Positions 6,362 to 14,313 of a stretch of 16,865 bases of DNA are shown piece after piece; the first letter of the stretch is position 1, and each line of letters begins with the position of its first letter. The notes under the pieces are model-generated. The model was not told the DNA's origin and made no database searches. It was given only the letters and a program-made list of their open reading frames with translations. The translations under genes were made by a program, and so were the position numbers. This DNA comes from CAZTLI01 sp964614375 (GTDB lineage: Bacteria > Chloroflexota > Anaerolineae > Aggregatilineales > Phototrophicaceae), in assembly GCA_964614375.1 (NCBI GenBank), contig CAZTLI010000065.1, positions 1 to 16,865 of the forward strand, given 5' to 3'.

Positions 6362-6634
6362 ATGTACATCGGGCGTGTAACAGGCACAGTCGTTAGCACC
6401 ATCCGTCATAAACTCTACACCGGGCATAAGTTGTTATTGGTCGCGCGCCTCGACCTGGATGGCACTGAAACTGGCGCGTATGACATTGCTATTGATCAGG
6501 CACAGGCCGGAGTCGGCGATGTGGTCGTGGTGCTAGATGAAGGCAGCAGCGCCCGTCAACTCCTACGGGTGAATACTGGCCCCGCCCGCGCGGTAGTAGT
6601 TGGTGTGGTCGATGACATCACGCTGCCAGCATAA
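6362..6634 (+). CDS. BMC-P microcompartment vertex protein (EutN/CcmL family), second copy
   Basis: The protein has 90 residues and shows the compact BMC-P fold pattern: MYIGRVTGTVVSTIRH, then GHKLLLVARLDLDGTE, the AGVGDVVVVLDEGSSAR turn and the closing AVVVGVVDDI. Pentamers of this family plug the twelve vertices of polyhedral microcompartment shells. The ATG at 6362 follows AAGGA (6348-6352) with 9 bases of spacing. It diverges strongly from the first BMC-P gene, so this is an old paralogue pair rather than a recent duplication. The two are probably cotranscribed, separated by 81 bases with a stem-loop. Many shell loci carry two or three different BMC-P genes, but the usual BMC-H and enzyme neighbours are absent here. 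Confidence 0.92.
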   Translation: MYIGRVTGTVVSTIRHKLYTGHKLLLVARLDLDGTETGAYDIAIDQAQAGVGDVVVVLDEGSSARQLLRVNTGPARAVVVGVVDDITLPA

Positions 6635-6635
6635 A

Positions 6636-6662
6636 TGACCCGGCGGAGCATATCCGCGGTCA
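6636..6662 (+). terminator. Stem-loop after the second BMC-P gene
   Basis: TGACC and GCGGA (6636-6640, 6643-6647) pair with TCCGC and GGTCA (6653-6662), leaving a bulged CG and a 5-base loop. It begins one base after the stop codon. No T-run follows, so it could be a 3' stabilising hairpin or a factor-assisted terminator rather than a classic intrinsic one. Confidence 0.4.
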
Positions 6663-6794
6663 GCAGGTCAGCGTCAATATCGAGCCATATCCCCCACAAT
6701 CCATAGATTAAGCCAATTTGTCATGCCAAAATTAGGCAAATTGTCCTAAACATACCCCAATCATGCACGATTCATAAATAAACCGTCGTACACT

Positions 6795-6812
6795 GTATGT
6801 AAGGGAACATAC
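6795..6812. promoter_or_regulatory. Perfect dyad, candidate operator
   Basis: GTATGT and ACATAC form a perfect 6-base inverted repeat around a 6-base spacer. The dyad is 40 bases before the ATG at 6853. Farther upstream, CAATTTG (6714-6720) and CAAATTG (6737-6743) form another inverted pair. A transcription-factor site is plausible. No clear -35/-10 pair is recognised here. Confidence 0.35.
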
Positions 6813-6852
6813 CCATCCCGCCCGCCCGCTTTGTGTGAGGAGCAAGGGACTC

Positions 6853-7179
6853 ATGTACGCACAAACCACACTGCTGCGCTGCCCTGTGGGGAAGATGCCG
6901 GAACTGCGGAAACTCATCGAAACGGTTTATCTAAAGAGTGTTCGGGAACGTGATGGGTTCATCGCCGCGTATTTGCTCGAACAAACAGATGAACCCAATA
7001 CTGCCCAACTCATTCAGTTCTGGCAGAATCAAGCCGCGATAGAAAATATGCACGAAACAGGAATGCTGCAAACGACGGTTGCCAGCATGTCGGCGCATTT
7101 ACCCGGTTTGCTCATCCAACGACAGGGGTATATCGTCAGTGTTCAAATGTCCGTCCCGCAAGAACCCGCCGTTCGTTGA
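6853..7179 (+). CDS. Small dimeric alpha/beta-barrel (ABM-like) protein
   Basis: The protein has 108 residues. The pattern MYAQTTLLRCPVGKMPELRKLIE, then RERDGFIAAYLLEQTDEPNTAQLIQFWQNQAAIENM, resembles the antibiotic biosynthesis monooxygenase (ABM) / ferredoxin-like dimeric barrel fold. In that fold a strand, a helix and an FW-x-(S/N)-x-xA motif recur. Members range from quinol monooxygenases to haem-degrading enzymes and stress proteins, so no reaction is claimed. No fold-specific catalytic residue can be pinned down here. The ATG at 6853 is chosen over the in-frame GTG at 6835 because GAGGAG (6837-6842) and AAGGGA (6844-6849) lie in front of it. It appears to be a single-gene unit. Confidence 0.6.
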   Translation: MYAQTTLLRCPVGKMPELRKLIETVYLKSVRERDGFIAAYLLEQTDEPNTAQLIQFWQNQAAIENMHETGMLQTTVASMSAHLPGLLIQRQGYIVSVQMSVPQEPAVR

Positions 7180-7217
7180 TCGACCGACGAACGCATTCCC
7201 CATACAACCGGCACAGT

Positions 7218-7267
7218 CCGGCACAGGGCTGTCCATGCCGGGTCGTTTTCGCGTTGTCATGCAACGC
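7218..7267 (+). terminator. Two adjacent stem-loops, possible terminator region
   Basis: CCGGCA (7218-7223) pairs with TGCCGG (7236-7241) and is followed by GTCGTTTT. GCGTTG (7251-7256) then pairs with CAACGC (7262-7267) around a 5-base loop. Together they lie between the ABM-like gene and the kinase gene and may end the former transcript. The T-run is short. Confidence 0.35.
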
Positions 7268-7376
7268 CATCTTGCCCCAAACGTAAAATAGCCCATTCTG
7301 CACATGCGGGACAATCCAGCTTGTGGTATCCTTAACGGAACTTGATTCCGACTAATCACACTGCTCTGGCGTATTC

Positions 7377-8951
7377 ATGATTGGACGAAAACTTAACAAT
7401 CGTTACGAAATCCGTGAACATCTGGGCGACGGTTCAACGTCAACAGTCTATAAAGGCTTCGATCTCACCCTACAACGGGATGTCGCCGTGAAAATGCTGC
7501 TGCCGCATGTCCGCGATACGACGGTCCAACGCTTTATGCAGGAAGCGACGGCGGCGGCGCAGCTTAATCATGCCAACATCATGTCGATTTATGATATGGG
7601 CGAAGATCGAGACCGTCCCTATTTGATTATCGAATTCGTGGACGGGCAGCCGCTGTCTGAATATATTCCGGCCCCGCCCGATGTCATTATTAATCTGGGC
7701 ATACAGATTGCCGGGGCGCTGCAATATGCCCACGACCATAACGTCATTCACCGCGACATCAAACCCGCCAACATCAATGTCACGCCCGAAGGCATTGTCA
7801 AGATTATGGATTTAGGTCTGGCACTGCCCGGTAAAGCCAAACGGGTCACGGCGCACGGGATGGTTATCGGCACGCCCGCCTACTTGTCGCCGGAACAAGC
7901 ACAGGGTCATGACCTTGATCATCGCACCGACATCTATTCATTGGGCATTGTGCTGTATGAAATGGCGACGGGGCAGCTTCCGTTCAATGCCGACGATATT
8001 TCGGCGCTGCTGCTGCAACAGGTGCGCCAACCACCGCCACCCCCGCGTTTGATTATTGAGGATTTACCCGCCGCGCTGGAAAGTGTCATCCTCAAATCGC
8101 TGGAAAAAGACCCGGCGCGCCGCTTCCAGAGCTGCAACGCGATGGCAGCCGCGCTTGAAGGGGCGCGCCTACCGAGACCGGATGCCGCACCCGATACACC
8201 GACGACGCCGAATCGGCCTGCCTGGGCCGATACGCTGCAAATGCCGCGTTCTGGCGCAAGCGCGACCCGCATGAAACCGACCCTGCGCGTGATGATTGCC
8301 GATGACCACGCCATCTTACGACGCACGCTGGTGAGCTTCCTCGAAACGCGCGACGATTTTGTGGTCGTTGAAGAAGCATCCGATGGCGAAAGCGCCCTGC
8401 AAAAGGCGTTGGCGGTGATTCCCGATGTGCTGATTCTCGACATCAACATGCCGGGCAAAACCGGGCTGGATATTTTGCCGGAATTGCGTTCCAGAGCGCC
8501 ACAAATCAAGGTGCTGGTCTTGACCGGACGCGAAGAAGAAGCCTATATCATTCGCGCGTTGAAGTTGGGCGCACATGGCTACATCTTAAAATCGTCCGAA
8601 GAAGATGATCTGGTCGATGGCATCTTGAAAGTCATGGATGGTCAACTGGTCTTAGGGCGCGGGGTAGCCGAGAAAATCGTCATCGACTTGATGGCAGATT
8701 CCAGCCAGAACAAAGAGAAACCCACCGATACCGAAGCGAAGATTTTGCTCTATGTTGCGGCGGGCTACAGCAACGATGCCATTGCCGCACAAATAGAGAT
8801 GTCGCGCCCGGTATTTATCGAGGCGCTTGCTCGCTTGATGGACAAAATGCAGGTGCGTGACCGCCATGCCGCGGCGCTCAAAGCCCTTCGCGAGGGTTAC
8901 ATAGTGCTCGAAGACCTGCACAATATGCCCGCCTCTGACGAAACGGTGTAA
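7377..8951 (+). CDS. Ser/Thr protein kinase fused to a response-regulator receiver and a LuxR-like C-terminus
   Basis: The protein has 524 residues. Residues 10-262 are a Hanks-type kinase: Gly loop LGDGSTSTVYKG (16-27), Lys39 in VAVK, helix-C Glu56, catalytic HRDIKPAN (Asp127), metal-binding DLG at 145-147, and GTPAYLSPEQ (165-174). All key residues are present. A Pro/Ala-rich linker (263-300) leads to a receiver domain (302-420) with acidic pair Asp309/Asp310, phospho-acceptor Asp355 in LILDINMPG, Thr383 and Lys405. Residues about 449-508 align with a NarL/LuxR helix-turn-helix (AAGYSNDAIA, MQVRDRHAAALKAL), but the recognition-helix region is altered. It lacks transmembrane segments, so it is cytoplasmic, unlike PknB-type kinases. 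No good Shine-Dalgarno site precedes the ATG. An intrinsic terminator follows. Confidence 0.93.
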   Translation: MIGRKLNNRYEIREHLGDGSTSTVYKGFDLTLQRDVAVKMLLPHVRDTTVQRFMQEATAAAQLNHANIMSIYDMGEDRDRPYLIIEFVDGQPLSEYIPAPPDVIINLGIQIAGALQYAHDHNVIHRDIKPANINVTPEGIVKIMDLGLALPGKAKRVTAHGMVIGTPAYLSPEQAQGHDLDHRTDIYSLGIVLYEMATGQLPFNADDISALLLQQVRQPPPPPRLIIEDLPAALESVILKSLEKDPARRFQSCNAMAAALEGARLPRPDAAPDTPTTPNRPAWADTLQMPRSGASATRMKPTLRVMIADDHAILRRTLVSFLETRDDFVVVEEASDGESALQKALAVIPDVLILDINMPGKTGLDILPELRSRAPQIKVLVLTGREEEAYIIRALKLGAHGYILKSSEEDDLVDGILKVMDGQLVLGRGVAEKIVIDLMADSSQNKEKPTDTEAKILLYVAAGYSNDAIAAQIEMSRPVFIEALARLMDKMQVRDRHAAALKALREGYIVLEDLHNMPASDETV

Positions 8952-8976
8952 GGCCACTCCTTCTAACAGAACTTTT

Positions 8977-9007
8977 GTGCGAAAACTATCGCGCTTTTCT
9001 TATATTT
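8977..9007 (+). terminator. Intrinsic terminator after the kinase gene
   Basis: GTGCGA (8977-8982) pairs with TCGCGC (8989-8994), with one U-G pair, around a 6-base loop. It is followed by TTTTCTTATATTT. It sits 25 bases past the stop codon, the expected place. The stem is short. Confidence 0.6.
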
Positions 9008-9150
9008 ATGGTATGCTTAGTGTAGATGCACCAGCGGTGTGTTTGCATTAAAATGTCTGTTTCTACGTATAGCTGTAGTAGTTATGTTCCACTTTTTTTG
9101 CAGAATATGAAATACCCTGTCCTGATAGTCAAGCTGGTACGGATTACGCC

Positions 9151-12100
9151 ATGAGCTACTATGACGACGATGAATATTACGACGAAGACGAAGACGATGA
9201 TGAATATGAGGACGAAGACGACGAAGCTGGCGATAAAGGGTCGGGCTTAAGCCGCCGCGTCAATCCCTATCCCGGTTCGAGTTCTACGTCTTCACGCAGC
9301 AGCGGCCTGCCCGGACGAGATCGTTTTGGGTCGGGTTCGCCTTCGGGTTCAGGTTCGACATCGCGCTTTAGTGGCAGTGGTTCGTCCGGTGGGTCATCCT
9401 CGCGTTTTGGCAGCGGCGGTTCGTCATCATCGAGCAGCGGCGGCAGCGATGTACGCTCGGCATTCTTCAAACGCGATGACGATAAAAAAGAGGATGACAG
9501 TAAATCGTCCTCGTCAAGTTCAAGCTCGCCATTCAGATCAGGTGGCAGCGGTTCGCCATTCAGCGGCGGGACGCCATCGAGCGGATCGAGTTCGTCGCGT
9601 TTTGGTGGCAGCAGTTCGTCGGGTGGTTCGACCTCGCGCTTTGGCGGCAGCAGCCCACCATCCAGCGGCAGCAGCGGGTCAACCTCGCGCTTTGGCGGCA
9701 GCAGCCCACCGTCCAGCGGCAGCAGCGGGTCAACCTCGCGCTTTGGCGGCAGCAGCCCACCATCCAGCGGCGGGTCATCCCCGTTCTCACGCGGTGGCTC
9801 GTCCAGCAGTTCAGATACCAAAGATGACAGCGGCAAATCCAGCGGCGGTCGCTTCGGCGGTGTGGGCGGTCGGCTTGGTGGCGGTGACAAAAAAGACGAC
9901 AGCGGCAAGTCCAGCGGTGGGCGCTTCGGCGGTCTCGGTGGGCGGCTTGGTGGCGGTCAGAAAAAAGACGACAGCAGCAAGTCCAGCGGTGGGCGCTTCG
10001 GCGGTCTCGGTGGGCGGCTTGGTGGCGGTCAGAAAAAAGATGACAGCAGCAAGTCCAGCGGCGGACGCTTCGGCGGTCTCGGTGGGCGGCTTGGTGGCGG
10101 TCAGAAAAAAGACGACAGCGGCAAATCCAGCGGTGGACGCTTTGGCGGTCTCACATCACGCTTTGGTCGCAAATCCGATTCAAGTGCGAGCAGCAGCGCA
10201 TCCGCCAGCAGCGCGTCATCCGCTTTCGCGCGCGGGTCATCCGGCAGCGCCGCATCATCATCCGAAAGCAGTTCGGGACGCTCCCCATTTGGGCGCGCAA
10301 AGTCATCGGGGAGTGCATCTTCCACCCGGTCAGCGCGCAGTTCGTCGGAATCGGGCGGTGGTGTTCTGGGGCGCATCGGCGGCATCTTCAGTCGCGGCGA
10401 TTCGAGCAGCCGTTCCTCTCGCACGCGGACGAAAAAAGAACCGCGTATCGCGGGCGAAGGGTTGAGCCTCGATAGTAAATTGGATATTCTGGGGGTCGGG
10501 CTGGTCTTTGGTGCGCTCGTCCTCTTTTTCAGCGCATTGTCATCAGAGCAGGGCGCGCTCACAGCCGGAATCAACAATTTCTTCGGGCAATTATTGGGTT
10601 GGGGCGCGATTGCCGTGCCCATCGCGATGTTTGGCGTGGGCATGTGGTTAATTATCCGGCACTTCGGCGACGATGCCCCGACGATTGACCCGGTGCGTGT
10701 ATTTGGGCTTGTATTAGGTTATATTGGCATGCTGGTCTTGTTCCAGTATATTGATGCCTTTGGTTATACCCCTGGCGATGTCGTCACGCACGAAGCCTTA
10801 CAATCGCGCCTTGAAGTATCGTATCGCTTCTGGCATACGGGCGGCGGATTGGTCGGCGCGCAAATCTATTATTGGCTGATTGTCAATGTGACCGAAATCG
10901 GCGGCTTTTTCATGCTGATGGGCTGGATGGTCATCAGCGTGATGTTCATGGCGCGTCTGAGCGCGTCTGAATTGGCGATTTTCATCATCAGCATCTGGCG
11001 CAGTTTCCAGACCGCGTTACAGCGTCGGGCAGCGCGGCGCCGGGCATTGGCGCAAATGCGAACCCAACAGGCCGAAGCCACTGCCGCACCCGACATCAGC
11101 GTCAGCCGTCCCACCCCATCGGAACTGCCCGCAGGCGCGGCGGCCTCATTACCCGAACCCCGCACCACCCCTATTGAAGAACGCGATATTCTCATCCGGC
11201 GCGGTGGACAAGCCGTTGTCAATGACGATTCGGATAGCGATGACGAACACGAAGAGGTCGCGGCAGCGGCGGCGATGCCGTTGTCGGCTGAATCCAGCGG
11301 ATTATTCTCGCGGATTCGTCGCGCTATTCCGGTAGGTCGATCTTCAGACGATGACGACAACAGCCCCGTCGAACATCCGCAAACAACCGGCGGCAAAGTA
11401 TCCGTCCCGGTTGCAGCGGCAGCGGTGACGGCAGGTGTCGCGGGCAAGATTAAGGGGTTGCTTGGGGGCAAGTCCAATGGTTCGGACGATGACGACACGA
11501 AATCGACCAAAGACACCATCGCCAAACCCGCAGCGGTATCAACACCCAACGGGCAAGACCAAAAAGTAGAAAAAGTCGCCAGTCTGGGTGGGTTATTGGG
11601 CAAAACATCGACACCCGCACAATCGCCCCCACCCGCTAGCCAACCCGCACAGCGTCCCGGCTTTACGCCATTAACCGGACGACAGGGCGCTGCACCGGCT
11701 TCAAGCCCATTTGGTGGCAGTCAACCCGCGTCGCCGCCCGCCGGCAGTCCATTTGCACGCCCTGCGGCGCAATCATCACCGGGCGCGACACCCGCATCGC
11801 CCCCATCCTCACCCTTTGGTCGGCAGCAGCCTGCGGCGTCATTTTCCGCCGCGCCAGCGAAGCCCCCCATCAAGGATGACGAGGACGAGGGTGACGATAT
11901 GCTCAGTCGGCTGCCCGGTTCACCGCCCGCAACGGCAGGCGCTGTCGCCCGACCCTCACCCTTTGGCGCGCGGCCTATGGGACGCCCCATGGCGATAGAT
12001 GATGAGGACGAAGACTTCGAGGATGATGAGGATTTTGAGGACGAAGACTTCGACGATGAAGACTTTGACGACGAAGATTTTGAGGACGAAGATGAACTGG

Positions 12101-14142
12101 ACGAAGCGCCCCCGTCATCCAGCATGACCGAACGCCAGCAGCGCCTGGATGCCCTGCGACGGGGCGCGGCGATACAATCGAGCACAGCGCCCGCCTCACC
12201 GCCGCCGTCGCCCTTTGCATCGAGACCGACACCGCCCCCACCGGCACGGCCTCAACCTGTCATCAATAAAGTCGATGACGCTAAAGATACCGAACAACCA
12301 GCGGCGGCACTCGGCAGCCGGATTCAGCCCTTCCAACCGAAAGCGCCGGCACCACCGCCCGCCGCGTCCAAACCACAATCACCGCCTGCGGTACAACTGC
12401 CGCCGCGTCCACAACCGCCGCCGCAGCCCGCCGCACAGGCCCCACAAACAACCGCACCCCAGGGGGTTAAACCCGGCTCGGCGGAAGATAGACCCGGCGC
12501 AGGGCCAAGAATCACACTGCCCGAACGTCCTGATACACCCGCGCCACTGCCGACAAAGCGTGTGGCAAATTCGGCAACATCGCCCGCGCGTCAGCAGCGT
12601 GAATGGCGCTTGCCCGATTACCGTTCGCTGCTCAATCCCGGTTCGGAACAGGATTTTGACCGCGAAACGCTCCTCGCCCGCGCCCGGACTATCGAAGATA
12701 CGCTCAGTGGCTTCGGTGCGCCCGGACGGGTGGTCGAGGTTAACACCGGCCCGGTGATTACGCAGTTCGGTGTTGAGCCAGATTATCTCGTGGCGCGTTC
12801 CGGCAAAAAGACGCGCGTCAAAGTCGGCGCGATTGCCCAACTGGATAAAGACCTTCAGCTTGCGCTCGGCGCGAAATCCATTCGTGTGGAAGCGCCTGTA
12901 CCCGGCAAAGGCTATGTCGGTATCGAAGTGCCAAACGAAGAAGCGGCGCTCGTCAGCCTGCGCGATGTGATGGAAAGTGAAGAATTCAAGAAAATCGACG
13001 ATAGACCCCTGGCGATTGCGCTCGGTCAGGGCGTTGATGGGACACCCGTCGTCGCCGACCTCGCCTCGATGCCCCACTTGCTCATCGCCGGGACGACCGG
13101 TTCAGGTAAATCCGTCTGCGTCAATGCCATCATCAACTGCCTGATGATCCGTAACACGCCCGATAAGGTCAAATTCATCATGGTTGACCCCAAGCGCGTC
13201 GAACTCACGGGTTATAACGCCGTGCCACATCTGGTCGCGCCTGTCGTGGTCGAGTTGGAACGGATTGTGGGTGTGTTGAAGTGGGTCACGCGCGAGATGG
13301 ATGAACGTTACAAACGCTTCAGCAATGCCGGTGCGCGGAATATTGACGACTTCAATAATCATCTGCCGCTAGATGAAGAATGGATGCCGTATATCGTCGT
13401 CATCATCGACGAACTCGCCGACCTCATGATGCTTGCGCCCGACGAAACCGAGCGGGTCATCACCCGTATCGCGGCGTTGGCGCGTGCCACAGGTATCCAC
13501 CTCATCATCGCCACCCAGCGTCCGTCGGTGGATGTCGTCACAGGTCTGATTAAGGCCAACTTCCCGTCGCGGGTGGCGTTCGCGGTGGCAGGGGGTGTCG
13601 ATAGTCGGGTTATCCTCGACCAACCCGGCGCAGAACGCTTACTGGGACGGGGTGACATGCTCTATATGAGCGGTGACTCGCCCGCACCCCTGCGCGCACA
13701 GGGCGTGTTCGTGTCCGACAACGAAATCGCCAATATCACGCGCTACTGGCGGTCGCAATCGGTCGGTATCGAAGAACCAAAACCCATTACCGCGCTGGTG
13801 ATGGATCGCAGCGCCCCGCCCGCCGAACCGTCGCATTCGGTGCTGCCACGCGGCGAACGGGTCAAACAGCAAGCCTTCTGGGATGTGGTCGAGAGTGCGG
13901 TGGCGAATGTCCAGAGTGGCACGACCAGCAGCAGTAACGGCGACGATTCACAGGAAGACGAACTCTATGAAGAAGCCGTCGAACTGGTGCGCCGCTTGAA
14001 CAAAGCCTCGGTCTCGCTGCTGCAACGCCGTCTGCGGATCGGGTATACCCGCGCTGCCCGCCTCATCGACGTGATGGAGGAACGCGGCGTCGTGGGCCCG
14101 CCGACAGAAGGCAGCAAACCGCGCGAAGTGCTCAAAGCCTAG
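9151..14142 (+). CDS. ftsK: FtsK/SpoIIIE DNA translocase with very long low-complexity N-terminus
   Basis: The protein has 1663 residues, versus about 750-1350 in most relatives. Order: an acidic Tyr/Asp/Glu tail (1-30); a Ser/Gly-rich disordered region with two repeat arrays (31-440); four membrane helices (about 446-465, 481-502, 515-534, 583-603); a long Pro/Ala-rich linker with a second acidic array near 951-985; the alpha/beta translocase start (WRLPDYRSLL, near 1152); Walker A GTTGSGKS (1314-1321); Walker B VVIIDE (Asp1420, Glu1421); ATQRPSVDVVTG; and a gamma winged helix (about 1603-1663, LVRRLNKASVSLLQRRLRIG). The motor pumps double-stranded DNA at the division septum to clear chromosome termini. 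The gamma domain normally reads polar KOPS/SRS sites. No clear ribosome binding site precedes the ATG, and a clean terminator follows the stop. Identity is secure; only the N-terminal extension is unusual. Confidence 0.97.
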   Translation: MSYYDDDEYYDEDEDDDEYEDEDDEAGDKGSGLSRRVNPYPGSSSTSSRSSGLPGRDRFGSGSPSGSGSTSRFSGSGSSGGSSSRFGSGGSSSSSSGGSDVRSAFFKRDDDKKEDDSKSSSSSSSSPFRSGGSGSPFSGGTPSSGSSSSRFGGSSSSGGSTSRFGGSSPPSSGSSGSTSRFGGSSPPSSGSSGSTSRFGGSSPPSSGGSSPFSRGGSSSSSDTKDDSGKSSGGRFGGVGGRLGGGDKKDDSGKSSGGRFGGLGGRLGGGQKKDDSSKSSGGRFGGLGGRLGGGQKKDDSSKSSGGRFGGLGGRLGGGQKKDDSGKSSGGRFGGLTSRFGRKSDSSASSSASASSASSAFARGSSGSAASSSESSSGRSPFGRAKSSGSASSTRSARSSSESGGGVLGRIGGIFSRGDSSSRSSRTRTKKEPRIAGEGLSLDSKLDILGVGLVFGALVLFFSALSSEQGALTAGINNFFGQLLGWGAIAVPIAMFGVGMWLIIRHFGDDAPTIDPVRVFGLVLGYIGMLVLFQYIDAFGYTPGDVVTHEALQSRLEVSYRFWHTGGGLVGAQIYYWLIVNVTEIGGFFMLMGWMVISVMFMARLSASELAIFIISIWRSFQTALQRRAARRRALAQMRTQQAEATAAPDISVSRPTPSELPAGAAASLPEPRTTPIEERDILIRRGGQAVVNDDSDSDDEHEEVAAAAAMPLSAESSGLFSRIRRAIPVGRSSDDDDNSPVEHPQTTGGKVSVPVAAAAVTAGVAGKIKGLLGGKSNGSDDDDTKSTKDTIAKPAAVSTPNGQDQKVEKVASLGGLLGKTSTPAQSPPPASQPAQRPGFTPLTGRQGAAPASSPFGGSQPASPPAGSPFARPAAQSSPGATPASPPSSPFGRQQPAASFSAAPAKPPIKDDEDEGDDMLSRLPGSPPATAGAVARPSPFGARPMGRPMAIDDEDEDFEDDEDFEDEDFDDEDFDDEDFEDEDELDEAPPSSSMTERQQRLDALRRGAAIQSSTAPASPPPSPFASRPTPPPPARPQPVINKVDDAKDTEQPAAALGSRIQPFQPKAPAPPPAASKPQSPPAVQLPPRPQPPPQPAAQAPQTTAPQGVKPGSAEDRPGAGPRITLPERPDTPAPLPTKRVANSATSPARQQREWRLPDYRSLLNPGSEQDFDRETLLARARTIEDTLSGFGAPGRVVEVNTGPVITQFGVEPDYLVARSGKKTRVKVGAIAQLDKDLQLALGAKSIRVEAPVPGKGYVGIEVPNEEAALVSLRDVMESEEFKKIDDRPLAIALGQGVDGTPVVADLASMPHLLIAGTTGSGKSVCVNAIINCLMIRNTPDKVKFIMVDPKRVELTGYNAVPHLVAPVVVELERIVGVLKWVTREMDERYKRFSNAGARNIDDFNNHLPLDEEWMPYIVVIIDELADLMMLAPDETERVITRIAALARATGIHLIIATQRPSVDVVTGLIKANFPSRVAFAVAGGVDSRVILDQPGAERLLGRGDMLYMSGDSPAPLRAQGVFVSDNEIANITRYWRSQSVGIEEPKPITALVMDRSAPPAEPSHSVLPRGERVKQQAFWDVVESAVANVQSGTTSSSNGDDSQEDELYEEAVELVRRLNKASVSLLQRRLRIGYTRAARLIDVMEERGVVGPPTEGSKPREVLKA
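9631..9771 (+). repeat. 51-bp tandem array in ftsK (three units)
   Basis: Units start at 9631, 9682 and 9733, exactly 51 bases apart; the third is truncated. Each encodes TSRFGGSSPPSSGSSGS (residues from 161). The DNA units are nearly identical, differing at single third positions such as CCACCA/CCACCG. Confidence 0.95.
9823..10152 (+). repeat. 72-bp tandem array in ftsK (five units)
   Basis: Units start at 9823, 9895, 9967, 10039 and 10111, each exactly 72 bases apart; the last is partial. Each encodes 24 residues, DDSGKSSGGRFGGLGGRL followed by GGGQKK, starting at residue 225. The middle units differ by only a few silent or Gly/Ser changes, indicating recent expansion. Confidence 0.95.
11992..12105 (+). 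repeat. Acidic 15-bp-period array in the FtsK linker
   Basis: Degenerate 15-base units encode DEDFD/EDEDFE-type pentapeptides (about residues 949-985), a run of about 30 Asp/Glu with spaced Phe. It lies in the disordered linker between membrane and motor domains. Confidence 0.85.
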
Positions 14143-14167
14143 TCGCGTCATCACGAGACGCCAGCAC

Positions 14168-14199
14168 AGGCACGTCAGCACAGGCGTGCCTTTTGTTTT
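14168..14199 (+). terminator. Intrinsic terminator of ftsK
   Basis: AGGCACG (14168-14174) pairs perfectly with CGTGCCT (14185-14191) around a 10-base loop, and TTTTGTTTT (14191-14199) follows directly. It begins 26 bases after the ftsK stop codon. Confidence 0.85.
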
Positions 14200-14224
14200 G
14201 CCCCGCGCTGATATACGATACAAT
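14198..14224 (+). promoter_or_regulatory. Possible promoter of the glycosyltransferase gene
   Basis: TACAAT (14219-14224) matches a -10 at 5 of 6 positions. TTGCCC (14198-14203) is a fair -35, but the spacing is only 15 bases and it abuts the terminator T-run. Another -35-like TTGAAA lies at 14235-14240 without a good -10. Confidence 0.3.
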
Positions 14225-14313
14225 GCCGATGAGATTGAAAAGACTGATCTATCCGTAGTACGGGTGATGCGCGAACCGCCCCAACATGATTCTGCGGTGG
14301 GAACGAGACTGCG

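Noticed and set aside
9267..9908. Long reverse-strand frame (213 codons) opposite ftsK
   Set aside because: It is the shadow of the Ser/Gly repeat region. The periodic forward sequence keeps the reverse frames open, and the product is only a Pro/Leu/Asp-rich periodic string.
9326..10465. Forward frame of 379 codons in another phase inside ftsK
   Set aside because: It is an Ala/Arg/His-rich shadow of the repeats. The ftsK frame runs through without a break and has recognisable domains.
10869..11603. Reverse frame of 244 codons in ftsK
   Set aside because: It is low-complexity with no ribosome binding site and no known domain, antisense to the membrane and linker parts of ftsK.
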